Source: Bacteroidota bacterium
GTDB taxonomy: Bacteria; Bacteroidota; Bacteroidia; Chitinophagales; Chitinophagaceae
NCBI GenBank assembly: GCA_030706735.1
Contig: JAUZNZ010000007.1
Location: 62,001-126,000 of the forward strand
DNA length: 64,000 nucleotides
Reading direction: 5' to 3'
Position 1 is the first letter of the stretch. Each line of letters opens with the position of its first letter. Positions 35,301-43,868 of this stretch are shown piece by piece. Made by a program: the position numbers and the translations under genes. A model generated the notes under the pieces. It did not search any database. It was not told where the DNA came from and saw only the letters and a list, made by a program, of their open reading frames with translations.

Positions 35301-35940
35301 GGAGGTCACGGGTATGTTCATGAGCGGCCATCCCCTGGATCATTTCAAATTCGAGATCCTGCATTATGGCATCACGCGGCTGGGCGAGTTCAACGAGATC
35401 CGGGAGGCCGTGAATCTGCAGGCGAATCCCGGGAAGGTTTACCGGGTTGCCGGCCTGGTCGTCGATGCGCAGCACCGGGTGTCCAAAACGGGAAAGCAAT
35501 TCGGTTCCTTCGTCATCGAGGATTATACGGGCAAAACGGAATTCATGCTTTGGAGCGAGGACTATGCCCGGTATTCGAACTACCTGGAAAAGGGAAAGAA
35601 CCTATTTATTACCGGTAGCTTCCGGCAGCGTTATAACAAGGCGGAGTTCGAGTTCCGCGTGGAGAAAATGATGCTCCTGGAGAGCATTAAGCAAGCGCTG
35701 ACGAGACAGGTTGTCGTGGAGGTCGAAGCGCGACATATCCATGAGGACATGCTGGATTTTTTGGAAAAGAATTTTTCCAAATACCCGGGGAAATCGTCTT
35801 TGAAGTTCAATATCATCGATCCGCGGCAGAATTGCCGCGTCAGCATGTACAGTCCGAACGGAGGATTCGAGATGAATGACGAAATGACCGCCTGGCTGGA
35901 AAAGACTCCCGAATTGGGGATCAATGTGGTGACCTTTTAG
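32302..35940 (+). CDS. dnaE: DNA polymerase III alpha subunit
   Basis: 1212 residues from the ATG at 32302; an upstream in-frame TTG adds residues unrelated to the family. It is the replicative polymerase. The PHP domain is at the N-terminus (SHLHTHTQFSLLDGA; AITDHGNM; ATNDSHY). The polymerase core has the catalytic PDIDTDF block with Asp427, Asp429 and Asp431, and GPGRGSAAGS. Also present are the tandem helix-hairpin-helix region (GLGGLKGVGEAAVEAI) and an OB fold near the C-terminus (YRVAGLVVDAQHRVSKTGKQ). It stands alone with no intein. A 232-base gap to trxA holds nothing recognisable. Confidence 0.97.
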   Translation: MPKFSHLHTHTQFSLLDGAASIQSLYNKAVKDGMPALAITDHGNMFGAFEFVAEAYKHKNEDGTLKVKPIVGCEFYVVADRHRKIFTKDQKDERYHQVLLARNKTGYQNLIKLTSLGYLEGMYSKYPRIDKELIQRYHEGLIATTCCIGAYVPQTILHQGEEKAEKEFTWWLDLFGEDYIIELQRHNIKEQDTINRVLLKFAEKYKVPVIATNDSHYTDREDFNAHDILLCINTGEKQSTPGYDDFVNDDANVKNRRFKFPNDQFYFKTTEEMSALFHDVPQAIDNTNLVADKVDVLNLKKDILLPAFPIPPAFQIHHDSNLDQWEYLKHLAYEGAKHRYGEISPEIQERLDFELFTVRTMGFAGYFLIVSDFIKAGRDMGVFVGPGRGSAAGSVVAYCIGITNIDPIKYNLLFERFLNPDRKSMPDIDTDFDDEGRQKVIDYVVKKYGKNQVAQIVTYGTMAAKMSIKDVSRALDLPLAESNALAKLVPERPGITLKRVLHAPLHVRDGEKSLEEKEGVGPDDMENVKKIREIYESNDVRSKVLHEAERLEGSVRNTGLHAAGIIIAPDDLLTILPVCTAKDSDLLVTQIEGSIIEDAGVIKMDFLGLRTLNILKTALELIRENHGIAIDIDAIPLDDKKTFELYQRAETIGTFQFESPGMQKYLRDLKPDQFDDLIAMNALYRPGPMAYIPDYIDRKHGRQTISFDLPEMEEYLKETYGITVYQEQVMLLAQKLGGFSKGDADVLRKAMGKKQKSILDKMKNQFISGATAKGLDAERLEKIWTDWEAFAQYAFNKSHSTCYAYVAYQTAYLKAHYPSEYMAAVLNHAGSIDKITFFMEECKRMGLKVLGPDINESKKGFAVNARGEVRVGLGGLKGVGEAAVEAIIEERAKGEQFKTIFDLIKRINQRTVNKKTLESLAYAGAFDCFRELHRAQYFYMPPGDTSTGLEKIIRFGNIYQTNSTQNSNSLFGEMIMPDIATPKIPACEPWTLTELLDHEKEVTGMFMSGHPLDHFKFEILHYGITRLGEFNEIREAVNLQANPGKVYRVAGLVVDAQHRVSKTGKQFGSFVIEDYTGKTEFMLWSEDYARYSNYLEKGKNLFITGSFRQRYNKAEFEFRVEKMMLLESIKQALTRQVVVEVEARHIHEDMLDFLEKNFSKYPGKSSLKFNIIDPRQNCRVSMYSPNGGFEMNDEMTAWLEKTPELGINVVTF

Positions 35941-36172
35941 GCGGCCCGGGGATGCCAATATTGCCGATGAATGCACGGAATGAGGATGGGCAGGGATTTT
36001 GCTTGCCTGGAAGGGCGCCGGCGCGTGAATTGGCCCTTGAGAGTTGGGGCGGGGAACTGTCGCAGGGACGACGAAGAATGCGGAAAAGAAGACCGATCTT
36101 TGCTAAACAAAAGGCGGGCTGGAAGGCCTGAGAACAAGATAAACAATTAATACACAATATAAAACATGCATT
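35941..36172. other. Gap between dnaE and trxA
   Basis: 232 bases with no supportable gene. GATCTTTG near 36096-36103 is a 7-of-8 match to the -7 box and may serve trxA with a leader of about 65 bases. Nothing else recognised. Confidence 0.3.
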
Positions 36173-36490
36173 ATGGCATTAGAATTAACAGATACGAACT
36201 TTCAGGACAAGGTGATTGCATCGGATAAGCTGACGGTAGTCGATTTTTGGGCGGAATGGTGTGGTCCTTGCCGCGCTATCGGTCCGGTCATTGAGGAACT
36301 CTCGAAGGAGTATTCCGGCAAGATCAATGTGGGCAAAGTGAATGTCGATCATAACCCGCAGCTATCGATCAACTATGGCATCACGAGCATTCCGGCGATC
36401 CTGTTCATCAAGGGCGGGAAGGTCGTCGACAAGCTGGTGGGCGCGCAGCCGAAGTCGAATTTCATCAAGAAGATCGATGCGCATATTTAA
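36173..36490 (+). CDS. trxA: Thioredoxin
   Basis: 105 residues, full thioredoxin fold. The active site is WCGPC with Cys30 and Cys33 (FWAEWCGPCRAIGPV), and the cis-proline block is GITSIPAILF. It is a general dithiol reductant of the cytoplasm; no signal peptide is present. A monocistronic unit, closed by a GC-rich hairpin just downstream. Confidence 0.97.
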   Translation: MALELTDTNFQDKVIASDKLTVVDFWAEWCGPCRAIGPVIEELSKEYSGKINVGKVNVDHNPQLSINYGITSIPAILFIKGGKVVDKLVGAQPKSNFIKKIDAHI

Positions 36491-36513
36491 ATAAGATCCC
36501 CGATCATAGAGAG

Positions 36514-36533
36514 CGGCCCGCGCAAGCGGGCCG
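36514..36533. terminator. GC-rich hairpin between convergent trxA and S8 peptidase
   Basis: A perfect 8-base stem CGGCCCGC / GCGGGCCG with a GCAA tetraloop. There is no long T run on either side (TCGTCGTTCT on the + strand), so it is a likely but not textbook bidirectional terminator. Confidence 0.5.
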
Positions 36534-36541
36534 TCGTCGTT

Positions 36542-38113
36542 CTACTTATATTCCTCTGCCAGCTTGAGAGCCTGATAGGCGTTGACGATGCCTCCCGACA
36601 CGCTGATATCCGAGAGACGTACTTGTTTAGGCGCTCCGCCGACCTGGATCGTCACGGTATGGCCGGGCCTGACCACGGAACGGAGGATGATGTCCTTCAC
36701 CTGCAGGGCAGTCAGCTTCGGATAATATTCTCGGATGAGCGCGGCGAGGCCGGCCACTACCGGAGAAGCCATGCTGGTGCCGTCGAAGCTGGCGTATTTC
36801 GACCCCGGGATCGTCGAATTGATGGACACCCCGGGTGCGAATACATCTACCTGCGTCTTTCCGTAGTTGGAAAAGGAGGCGACCAACGTAGAATCGTCGG
36901 TATAGCCGGTAGCTCCTACTTCGATCCAGGCTGCGGCGACGCCGCTGCTATCGCCAAAAATGCGGTTCGGAAAATTATCGTTCGTGGCGAGATCATTTCC
37001 TTCGTTGCCGGCGGCATGGACGAGGAGGACGTCTTTGGAGACCGCATAGCGTACGGCCGCGTCGACAAGGCTCTTATTCCACGAATATCCCTTCCCAAAA
37101 CTCATGTTGATCACCTTCGCGCCGTTATCGGCGGCATAGCGGATCCCGTTGGCCACGTCCTTATCCCGTTCGTCTCCATCGGGCACGACGCGTACGGCCA
37201 TGATGCGGACATGATCGGCAACGCCTTTCACGCCGACGGCGTTATCCCGGATCGCACCGATGATCCCCGATACGTGCGTGCCGTGTTCCGCATTGGGTCC
37301 CGTCACATCGTTATTCCCGTAGCTGCGTTGCCCTCCATTTCCGTAGTCGTCGCCGACGATGGACCTCGGATCATAGGAGATATTCAACTGGTAATCCACT
37401 TTCTCGTGAAAATGTTTCAGGGCGCCTCCAAGGTCGTCCTCACGCAGGTGGATAAAATCGGGATCCTTCTCCAATTGGGCGATCACCACCTTGCAGATCT
37501 GGGACTCGCCGGGATCCTTCGGAATGTATTTTTCGAAATCGGCCAGCGTAGGCGTATCCTTGCCGATGTTGGAGGTGACGCGATCCAGGATATTCTTGAA
37601 ATTCGTGATCCCACGGAGTGTTTTGGTATTATTGTCGAGCGAGGTCTGCCATTCCCTGACCATTTTCTTATACTTCTCATAGCCCGGCCGGTCGTTTGGC
37701 GTGACGGTCGAATCGGTCAGGCCCTCATAGCGAGGTTTGTCGCGACGGATCACCCGAACCAATTCCAGGTTATCGTAATCTACGTCCCCGGTGGCGCCGC
37801 CGATAAAATCCCAGCCATGGACATCGTCGACATATCCGTTATGGTCATCGTCCCTGCCGTTTCCGGGCTTTTCGTTCGGATTATTCCAGATCACCGCTTT
37901 CAGGTCTTCATGGGCCGTATCGACCCCGCCGTCGATAACGGCCACGATCACCGTCTGCGGCTTCTTGTTTTTGAGCAATTCACGATAGGCTTTTTCCGTG
38001 CTGATGCCGAATACGCTGTCCTCCCGGAGGTCCAGATTTTGCCAATTGGCCTTTTGAGCCAGGACGGATGCGGACAGGAACAATAAAATAAAAGGGAAGA
38101 AAATCTTATGCAT
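36542..38113 (-). CDS. S8 (subtilisin-like) serine peptidase, exported
   Basis: 523 residues from the ATG at 38113; an in-frame TTG two codons upstream is ignored. Signal peptide FPFILLFLSASVLAQ. The catalytic triad is complete: Asp61 (VAVIDGGVDTAHEDL), His277 (EHGTHVSGIIGA) and Ser447 (DGTSMASPVVAGLAAL). An insert of about 200 residues separates Asp from His, with DDDHNGYVDDVHGWDF, a calcium-loop-like element, just after the Asp block. No pro-domain or C-terminal secretion domain is clear. Lone gene; a terminator hairpin precedes it. Confidence 0.93.
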   Translation of the reverse strand: MHKIFFPFILLFLSASVLAQKANWQNLDLREDSVFGISTEKAYRELLKNKKPQTVIVAVIDGGVDTAHEDLKAVIWNNPNEKPGNGRDDDHNGYVDDVHGWDFIGGATGDVDYDNLELVRVIRRDKPRYEGLTDSTVTPNDRPGYEKYKKMVREWQTSLDNNTKTLRGITNFKNILDRVTSNIGKDTPTLADFEKYIPKDPGESQICKVVIAQLEKDPDFIHLREDDLGGALKHFHEKVDYQLNISYDPRSIVGDDYGNGGQRSYGNNDVTGPNAEHGTHVSGIIGAIRDNAVGVKGVADHVRIMAVRVVPDGDERDKDVANGIRYAADNGAKVINMSFGKGYSWNKSLVDAAVRYAVSKDVLLVHAAGNEGNDLATNDNFPNRIFGDSSGVAAAWIEVGATGYTDDSTLVASFSNYGKTQVDVFAPGVSINSTIPGSKYASFDGTSMASPVVAGLAALIREYYPKLTALQVKDIILRSVVRPGHTVTIQVGGAPKQVRLSDISVSGGIVNAYQALKLAEEYK

Positions 38114-38154
38114 CAGCAAAGATAAAGCAAAATGGGGGAAGCCTATTTAAACGA

Positions 38155-38185
38155 AAAAACCCCCAAGATTAATCAGGGGCTTTTC
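38155..38185 (-). terminator. Intrinsic terminator upstream of the S8 peptidase gene
   Basis: Read on the - strand, AAAAGCCCC-TGATTAATCTT-GGGGG runs into TTTTTT (38154-38159 on the + strand are A's). It would end the leftward transcript of the nucleoside transporter gene about 270 bases after its stop. On the + strand the same hairpin is followed by TTTT, so it may work both ways. Confidence 0.65.
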
Positions 38186-38450
38186 AAGAGAGATTGGAAT
38201 TTAAAGCTTTCCATGGACAAGTGTGCGAAAGCTGGTTTTTCTGGATTTTTGGATACCGGTTATTTCATTGGTATTGGATAGGTCAAAAGTAGGACGTGGG
38301 CAATTGTTAACAAAGAGCAAACTCCCTCAATTTTGATCGTAGATTTACGATCAACACTAAACGCCGGAGGAATTGTTCGTCAAGGACTTGCGCGAAAAGG
38401 TGAAATGGGCTTTGGCCCCGGGGAGCGGGATTTCGCCCGGCGGGAACTCA
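38186..38450. other. Non-coding stretch with a 9-base palindrome
   Basis: No supportable gene. TTGATCGTA (38333-38341) and TACGATCAA (38346-38354) form a perfect inverted repeat with a 4-base spacer. It is not followed by a T run on either strand, so it is not a plain terminator. It lies within what should be the 3' region of the nucleoside transporter transcript. Confidence 0.4.
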
Positions 38451-39722
38451 TCAATGGGTGGCGAGTTTGACGCCGGCGCCGGCGGCTTCGCGCTGGTGTT
38501 TATAGCGAAAAACGAGGGGGAATACGATGCCCAGCAGCAGCGCATAGGCTGAGAACGTGAACCAGATGCTTTGCCAGTTCCTTATGTTCACGCCATTGAC
38601 GACGGTAGTGAAATGATCGACCACCCGTCCGCTGAAGAATCCGCCAAGGAAGGCGCCAAGCCCGTTCGTCATCAGCATGAACAAGCCCTGAGCGCTCGCC
38701 CGTATCCTCATGTCCGCTTCGCGTTCGATAAACAGTGAGCCGGAGATATTGAAAAAGTCGAAGGCCATCCCATATACGATCATGGATAGGATCAGAAAGG
38801 CGAACCCTGTGCCCGGATTGCCGATCCCGAAGAACCCGAAACGGAAGACCCAGGCGAACATGCTCATGATCATGACCTGTTTGATCCCAAACCTTCGAAG
38901 GAAGAAAGGAATGGTCAGGATGAAGAGCGTCTCGGATACCTGGGCAATGGAGGACAATACGTTCGGATGGATGACGGCAAAGGAGTTCGGGTAGGTCGAT
39001 TTGAAATCGTCGAGAAAGGGCAGGCCGAAGGTGTTCGTGATCTGCAGGGCTGCGCCGAGCAACATGGCGAAGATAAAGAACGTGAGCATTTTCGCGTTCC
39101 TGAATAAAACAAAGGCATCCAGGCCGAGAGACGAAGCCAGGCTCTTTTTTTCGCCGGTTTTGGCCGGGGGGCAGGCGGGCATGGTAAAGGAGTACAGGCC
39201 CATCGCCGCGCCCGCGGCTGCGCTCACGTAAAACTGCATATGGCTCTTGTTGAGCCCGAGCAGATCGACCGTCCACATGGCGGCGATAAATCCAATGGTA
39301 CCCCACACGCGGATGGGGGGAAAATCCTTTACGATATTAAACCCCCTTTTTTCAAGCACGATATAGGATACGGTATTGTTGAGTGCGATCGTCGGCATAT
39401 AGGCCATGCAATTGAACAGCATGACCATGTACATCGTCGGGTAATCCGAGAGGGTGGAAGCCCAGATCAGGCAAGCCGCTCCTGCCAGATGGCAGAGTCC
39501 GAGCACCCGTTCGGCATTCACCCAACGATCTGCGATGATGCCCATCAGTGCGGGAGTGATCAGGGAGGCCAGGCCCATGGTTCCATAAATGCTGCTGACC
39601 TGGGTACCGGTAAAGTGCAGGGTGAACAGGTATCCGCCGCAGGAGATCAGCCAGCTCCCCCAGACGTAGAACTCCAGGAAGTTCATGATAATGAGACGGT
39701 ACCTGATGGCCGAACCTTGCAT
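38451..39722 (-). CDS. Nucleoside:H+ symporter-like MFS permease
   Basis: 423 residues with about twelve membrane helices. The N-terminal MNFLEFYVWGSWLISCGGYL and GIIADRWVNAERVLGLCHLAG match the NupG/XapB-type nucleoside symporter family; GFFSGRVVDHFT in the C-terminal half is also typical. It probably brings purine or pyrimidine nucleosides into the cell. Divergent from mqnE with a 56-base gap. Confidence 0.88.
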   Translation of the reverse strand: MQGSAIRYRLIIMNFLEFYVWGSWLISCGGYLFTLHFTGTQVSSIYGTMGLASLITPALMGIIADRWVNAERVLGLCHLAGAACLIWASTLSDYPTMYMVMLFNCMAYMPTIALNNTVSYIVLEKRGFNIVKDFPPIRVWGTIGFIAAMWTVDLLGLNKSHMQFYVSAAAGAAMGLYSFTMPACPPAKTGEKKSLASSLGLDAFVLFRNAKMLTFFIFAMLLGAALQITNTFGLPFLDDFKSTYPNSFAVIHPNVLSSIAQVSETLFILTIPFFLRRFGIKQVMIMSMFAWVFRFGFFGIGNPGTGFAFLILSMIVYGMAFDFFNISGSLFIEREADMRIRASAQGLFMLMTNGLGAFLGGFFSGRVVDHFTTVVNGVNIRNWQSIWFTFSAYALLLGIVFPLVFRYKHQREAAGAGVKLATH

Positions 39723-39766
39723 AGCCGATGTTTTAATGAAGATAAAGAATTTTGGCCGTCAAGCGG

Positions 39767-39774
39767 TAACTTTG
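39767..39774 (+). promoter_or_regulatory. -7 promoter box of mqnE
   Basis: TAACTTTG is a perfect TAnnTTTG and ends only 4 bases before the ATG at 39779. Transcription would start at or near the start codon, implying a leaderless message, or else translation from the next ATG at 39797. Confidence 0.55.
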
Positions 39775-39778
39775 CCCC

Positions 39779-40951
39779 ATGAGCGAGACATTACCCATGG
39801 AGGCCTTGATCCGGACTTCGGGCGAGGGCCTTTACCAAATCGGCGAGAAGATATTGGCCGGAGAACGGATCACTCCGGATGAAGGGCTTGCGCTCTTCGA
39901 GAGGGGGACCCTATCCTTGCTTGGAGCGCTGGCCAATCATGTGCGGGAGAAAAGGCATGGGCACCGCACCTACTTCAACCGGAATTTCCATATCGAGCCC
40001 ACGAACGTATGCGTCTTCTCCTGCCAGTTCTGTTCCTATTCCCGGCTATATGCCCACCGGGACGAAGGTTGGGAACTAAGCATGCAGCAGATGCTGGACA
40101 TCGTCAAAGGATATGACGGTAAGCCCGTGACCGAGGTGCATATCGTCGGCGGCGTGCATCCGAAGATGAACCTCGATTTCTTCATGGAGCTGATGCAAAA
40201 AATAAAAGCGCATCGTCCCGATCTGCACATTAAGGGCTTTACGGCCGTGGAGCTCGACTATATGTTCCGCAAGGCAAAGCTTACGATTGAAGAAGGCATG
40301 CACAGATTGCATGAGGCTGGGTTGGATTCTTTACCAGGCGGCGGCGCGGAGATCTTTCATCCGGACGTTCGGAATGTGATCTGCGCCGATAAGGTGGATG
40401 CCGAAGGATGGCTGGCCATTCATGAAGCAGCGCACAACGAAGGCATGCACACGAACGCCACCATGCTGTACGGTCATATCGAATCCTATGCGCACCGCAT
40501 CGACCATATGGAGCGGTTGAGGTCCTTGCAGGACCGGACCGGCGGGTTCAACACCTTCATCCCGCTGAAATTCAGGAACAAGGACAATGATATGAGCCAT
40601 GTGCCCGAATCTTCGGTCGTGGAGGACATGAAGATGTATGCCGTTGCCCGTCTGTACATGGATAATTTCCCTCATCTGAAGGCATACTGGCCGATGCTTG
40701 GCCGGCAGAACGCGCAGCTCACGCTCTCCTTCGGCGTGAATGATCTGGACGGAACCATCGACGATACCACGAAAATTTATTCCATGGCCGGCAGTGAGGA
40801 GCAGAGGCCGAGCCTTACCACTGCGCAGCTGGTCACCCTGATCAAACAGGCAGGGCGGGAGCCGGTGGAGCGCGATACCTTATATCATGTCGTGCAGGAT
40901 TATACGAATATGGATCCGGAGCAAATACAGACCGACCCCTCATTAAATTAA
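39779..40951 (+). CDS. mqnE: Aminofutalosine synthase, menaquinone synthesis by the futalosine route
   Basis: 390 residues. The radical SAM cysteines are Cys78, Cys82 and Cys85 (EPTNVCVFSCQFCSYSR), and the LPGGGAEIFHPDVRN block plus TNATMLYGHIES and TGGFNTFIPLKFRN are those of MqnE and not MqnC. It joins the enolpyruvyl benzoate precursor and SAM to make aminofutalosine. The other mqn genes are not in the window. The TPR protein gene starts 5 bases after it. The second in-frame ATG at 39797 is an alternative start. Confidence 0.92.
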   Translation: MSETLPMEALIRTSGEGLYQIGEKILAGERITPDEGLALFERGTLSLLGALANHVREKRHGHRTYFNRNFHIEPTNVCVFSCQFCSYSRLYAHRDEGWELSMQQMLDIVKGYDGKPVTEVHIVGGVHPKMNLDFFMELMQKIKAHRPDLHIKGFTAVELDYMFRKAKLTIEEGMHRLHEAGLDSLPGGGAEIFHPDVRNVICADKVDAEGWLAIHEAAHNEGMHTNATMLYGHIESYAHRIDHMERLRSLQDRTGGFNTFIPLKFRNKDNDMSHVPESSVVEDMKMYAVARLYMDNFPHLKAYWPMLGRQNAQLTLSFGVNDLDGTIDDTTKIYSMAGSEEQRPSLTTAQLVTLIKQAGREPVERDTLYHVVQDYTNMDPEQIQTDPSLN

Positions 40952-40956
40952 CTTTC

Positions 40957-42024
40957 ATGCCCATACGTTTCTCAGGCCTTCTTCTCCTCGTCTCCCTTAC
41001 GGGCATCGCGCAAAAGCCGGCCGCCCATCAGGAAGTTTTGGACGGATTCGCTTATTTCCAGAACGGGGATAACGTTCATGCCATCGCGCACTACGACAAG
41101 GCGATCCGGTTGGATCCGACGTACGCCGATGCGTACTATTACCGTGGCAGCGCGTACTGGAAGCATGGCGATCTGGATCTTGCCCTGGCTGATCTGAACA
41201 AAGCGATCCGGATGAATGGGAACGATCCCGACTATTTTGGCGAGCGAGGCAACGTGTATGCGGAGAAAAAGGACTTTGACAAGGCGGAGAAGGATTTTAA
41301 GAGATCCATCGAACTGAACGGGAGAAACCCCGTGCGGCCCTACAACTATGGAAAGATGCTGTATGTCCAGGATAAATATGCGGCAGCCGCCGATCAGTTC
41401 TCCAAGGCCATCGCGCTCAACCCGGGATATATGACCGCATATGCCGGCCGGGGCGATTGTTATTATCTGCTGGGAATGGGGGAAAAGGCGATCGAAGATC
41501 TTTCCCGGGTGATCGAATGGCAGCCCGGGGAACGGGATCTGATCAATCGCATCGATTTTAAGCAGTTGGTCTGTGAGGCCTTATATAAGAGAGGATCCCT
41601 GTTCGGGGAAATGAAGCAATATGACAAAGCAGAAAAGGACTTCTCTGCATGTATCGGGCTGGACGCCGGGGAAACCAAGGCCATTTCCAATCGAGGTTAT
41701 TACCGGATGATGAATGGTCAGTATGAACCGGCAATCCGGGACTTTAATATATTGATCGGAAAGGATAGTACGGATGCGTTGGCCTATAATAACCGGGGGT
41801 TAGCGGAATATTATCTGAAACATTATGATCTGGCCGAGGCGGATTGCCTGCGATCCCAGGCCTACAAGCCCGATAATTCTTATGTCTGGCTGAACCTGGG
41901 CAGGATCTGCCTGGCGACGGGAAGAAAGAAAGAGGCGTGCGAAAAACTTGAAAAAGCGGTGCAGTTTGGGAATAAGGAGGCGGAAAGTCTGCGAAAAGAA
42001 GCCTGTGAGATCAGCACTCGCTGA
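40957..42024 (+). CDS. TPR-repeat protein, exported
   Basis: 355 residues with a signal peptide ([12 protein letters not shown]) and about eight tetratricopeptide repeats, for example [42 protein letters not shown] and [24 protein letters not shown] arrays mediate protein contacts; this one carries no enzymatic domain. It is co-transcribed with mqnE and overlaps the end of the convergent L-serine dehydratase gene by 14 bases. Partner unknown. Confidence 0.9.
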   Translation: MPIRFSGLLLLVSLTGIAQKPAAHQEVLDGFAYFQNGDNVHAIAHYDKAIRLDPTYADAYYYRGSAYWKHGDLDLALADLNKAIRMNGNDPDYFGERGNVYAEKKDFDKAEKDFKRSIELNGRNPVRPYNYGKMLYVQDKYAAAADQFSKAIALNPGYMTAYAGRGDCYYLLGMGEKAIEDLSRVIEWQPGERDLINRIDFKQLVCEALYKRGSLFGEMKQYDKAEKDFSACIGLDAGETKAISNRGYYRMMNGQYEPAIRDFNILIGKDSTDALAYNNRGLAEYYLKHYDLAEADCLRSQAYKPDNSYVWLNLGRICLATGRKKEACEKLEKAVQFGNKEAESLRKEACEISTR

Positions 42025-43438
42025 GGCCAAGGGGGATCTGCACGGCCAGGCCGCCGTCGGAGGTTTCCTTATACTTGCTATTCATATCCTGTGCCGTGTC
42101 CCACATCGTGCGTATGACGGCGTCGAGGGAGACTTTGGCGAAATCCGGCGTACTTTGAAGAGCGAGCTGGGACGCCGTGATCGCTTTGATGGCTCCCATC
42201 GTATTTCTCTCTATGCACGGTATCTGGACGAGGCCGCCGATCGGGTCGCAGGTGAGGCCAAGGTGATGTTCCATCGCGATCTCTCCGGCCATCAGCGTTT
42301 GACGCTGGGTACCTCCGACACATTCGGTAAGCGCCGCGGCCGCCATAGCTGATGAGACGCCGATCTCGGCCTGGCAGCCTCCCATGGCAGCGGAAATGGT
42401 TGCTCCTTTCTTAAAGATGCTCCCTATTTCGGATGCCGTGAGCAGGAACCGGACGATGTCATCCTCCCGGTATCCGTCGCAAAAAATGAGATAGTACTGC
42501 AAAACGGCGGGGATCACCCCGGCAGCCCCATTGGTGGGAGCCGTCACCACGCGCCCGAAGGAAGCATTTTCTTCGTTGACGGCCAGGGCAAAGCAGCTCA
42601 CCCAGTCCAGGATATATTTAAAATCCGTGCCTCCCGCGCGGATCGCGGAAACCCAGGAATCGAAATCATGGTAAGGTCTGCCTGCGATCAAGCGTCGGTT
42701 CAGTTCCGCCGCGCGCCGTTTCACGTTCAGTCCGCCGGGCAACATGCCGCTTGCGTGGCAACCGCGATAGATGCATTCCTTCATCACGCGCCAGATATTG
42801 AGAATTCCCTGGCGAACGTCGCTCTCCGCGCGCCAGGCCATTTCATTTTCCATGACGACCTCGCTGATGGTCATGCCGGTCTTTCTGCACCAGTGCAGAA
42901 TATCGTCCGCGGTGTTGATCGGAAAGGGCAACTGCACGGTGGAGCCTGGGGTGGGTTCTTCCCCTTCCCGCTTCACGAAGCCACCTCCGATGGAATAGTA
43001 TGTTTCAGCGACCTGGTCGCCATCGGTGAAGCGGGCCAGGAAGGTCAGTGCGTTCGGATGATAAGGCAGGGTCTCGGTGCTAAGGAATTCAATATCGGCG
43101 GCCGGATCGAAGACGATCTCGTGTTCCCGGCCGACAAGCAGCTTTCTTTTTTCGCGAATCGTGGCCATGGCCGGATCGATCAGTCCGGGATCGAAGGTCA
43201 CGGGGTCTTCGCCAGCCAGACCCAGTTGAATGGCGATATCGGTCCCGTGCCCTTTTCCCGTTTTGGCGAGGGACCCGTAGAGAAGAATCTTAATATGACT
43301 AAGTTGCCGAAGGCGGCCAGCCTTTTTGAGGGAGGAGATGAAGGCCTGGGCGGCCCGCCATGGGCCAAGAGTATGCGAGCTGGAGGGGCCCACTCCTATC
43401 TTGAACATATCAAAAACAGAGATCGCTTCGTGTGGCAA
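42011..43438 (-). CDS. sdaA: L-serine dehydratase (iron-sulfur type, single chain)
   Basis: 475 residues. It deaminates L-serine to pyruvate and ammonia with a 4Fe-4S cluster. The beta domain begins at [20 protein letters not shown], and the alpha domain has the cluster and substrate region ([52 protein letters not shown]). The start is placed at a TTG (43438) because the next ATG (43408) would cut the conserved ISVFD. A TATCTTTG box lies 17 bases upstream, and a strong terminator just before it isolates the gene from transcripts to its right. Confidence 0.93.
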   Translation of the reverse strand: MPHEAISVFDMFKIGVGPSSSHTLGPWRAAQAFISSLKKAGRLRQLSHIKILLYGSLAKTGKGHGTDIAIQLGLAGEDPVTFDPGLIDPAMATIREKRKLLVGREHEIVFDPAADIEFLSTETLPYHPNALTFLARFTDGDQVAETYYSIGGGFVKREGEEPTPGSTVQLPFPINTADDILHWCRKTGMTISEVVMENEMAWRAESDVRQGILNIWRVMKECIYRGCHASGMLPGGLNVKRRAAELNRRLIAGRPYHDFDSWVSAIRAGGTDFKYILDWVSCFALAVNEENASFGRVVTAPTNGAAGVIPAVLQYYLIFCDGYREDDIVRFLLTASEIGSIFKKGATISAAMGGCQAEIGVSSAMAAAALTECVGGTQRQTLMAGEIAMEHHLGLTCDPIGGLVQIPCIERNTMGAIKAITASQLALQSTPDFAKVSLDAVIRTMWDTAQDMNSKYKETSDGGLAVQIPLGLSEC

Positions 43439-43455
43439 GTACCGGTATTTTTTTG

Positions 43456-43463
43456 CAAAGATA
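43456..43463 (-). promoter_or_regulatory. -7 promoter box of the L-serine dehydratase gene
   Basis: The - strand reads TATCTTTG, a perfect TAnnTTTG, 17 bases upstream of the TTG start. A run of T's on the - strand (43472-43481, also the tail of the terminator) sits where the -33 element would be. Confidence 0.5.
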
Positions 43464-43471
43464 GATCATTC

Positions 43472-43501
43472 GAAAAAAAAAGCCCCGGATAGCACCGGGG
43501 C
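43472..43501 (-). terminator. Strong intrinsic terminator
   Basis: On the - strand, GCCCCGG-TGCTAT-CCGGGGC (43501-43482), a perfect 7-base stem, is followed directly by nine or ten T's. It ends a leftward transcript that begins to the right and stops short of the L-serine dehydratase gene. Confidence 0.85.
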
Positions 43502-43523
43502 GATAGCAGGTAGTTCATGGTTA

Positions 43524-43637
43524 CTACACATCAAGCAGATGTATGTCGAAAATCAAACACTTTGATATGGGGGTCTGCAGTGCGGTGAACAATAATGGCT
43601 TGACTTGCAGTACTTTATACCCTTTCGTTTTGGTCAT
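43524..43637 (-). CDS. Candidate 37-residue peptide of unknown function
   Basis: A short frame from ATG at 43637, starting MTKTKGYKVLQVKP and ending IFDIHLLDV, closed by tandem stops TAG TAA and followed 22 bases later by a strong terminator. A 7-of-8 match to the -7 box (TTCTTTTG, - strand 43650-43643) lies 5 bases upstream. The peptide is basic at the N-terminus, Leu-rich (seven Leu), with one Cys, and has no clear signal peptide. I do not recognise it. It might be a real small gene, a leader peptide for the L-serine dehydratase gene, or chance within a non-coding RNA. Confidence 0.35.
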   Translation of the reverse strand: MTKTKGYKVLQVKPLLFTALQTPISKCLIFDIHLLDV

Positions 43638-43690
43638 AGAGGCAAAAGAACAGAAGCGGCCGGTAAGCAACTGGAATTAGTCCTAGTTTA

Positions 43691-43775
43691 AATTGTTGTG
43701 TGCAAGTACGTCCCCCAGCAGATAGACAAGGGGACGTTGCCGATTGCTGCAACGAATTGCTAAAAATTTTTTTTT
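43691..43775. other. Extended inverted-repeat structure next to a T/A tract
   Basis: ACGTCCCC (43708-43715) and GGGGACGT (43730-43737) form a perfect 8-base stem with a 14-base loop. Outer, imperfect pairing continues (AATTGTTG at 43691-43698 against CAACGAATT at 43750-43758). On the + strand it is followed by TAAAAA and nine T's (43767-43775), so it may act as a rightward terminator, or on the - strand as the 5' hairpin of an RNA that ends at 43472. No gene is seen between 43776 and 43868. Confidence 0.4.
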
Positions 43776-43868
43776 ATACCGGGAGGGGCGGGGAAACCGA
43801 ATGGTTTGACGGGGTGTGGGCGGGGTGGATGGGGGGACGCGAGTGGGCCGGCGGCGCGGGCGGTCGGA

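Noticed and set aside
36623..38086. 487-codon + strand frame opposite the S8 peptidase
   Set aside because: The opposite strand has a complete catalytic triad and signal peptide; this frame has no recognisable domain.
39779..40951. Assignment as MqnC (cyclic dehypoxanthinyl futalosine synthase)
   Set aside because: The LPGGGAEIF, TNATMLYGHIES and TGGFNTFIPL blocks fit MqnE better.
43438..43775. Riboswitch controlling the L-serine dehydratase gene
   Set aside because: The glycine and other common aptamer signatures were not seen, and a perfect -7 box lies between the terminator and the gene, so the upstream RNA need not be its leader. Kept only as an unidentified RNA or peptide candidate.
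43472..43775. tmRNA or RNase P RNA
   Set aside because: No tag-peptide region, no tRNA-like ends and no conserved RNase P core sequence on either strand.
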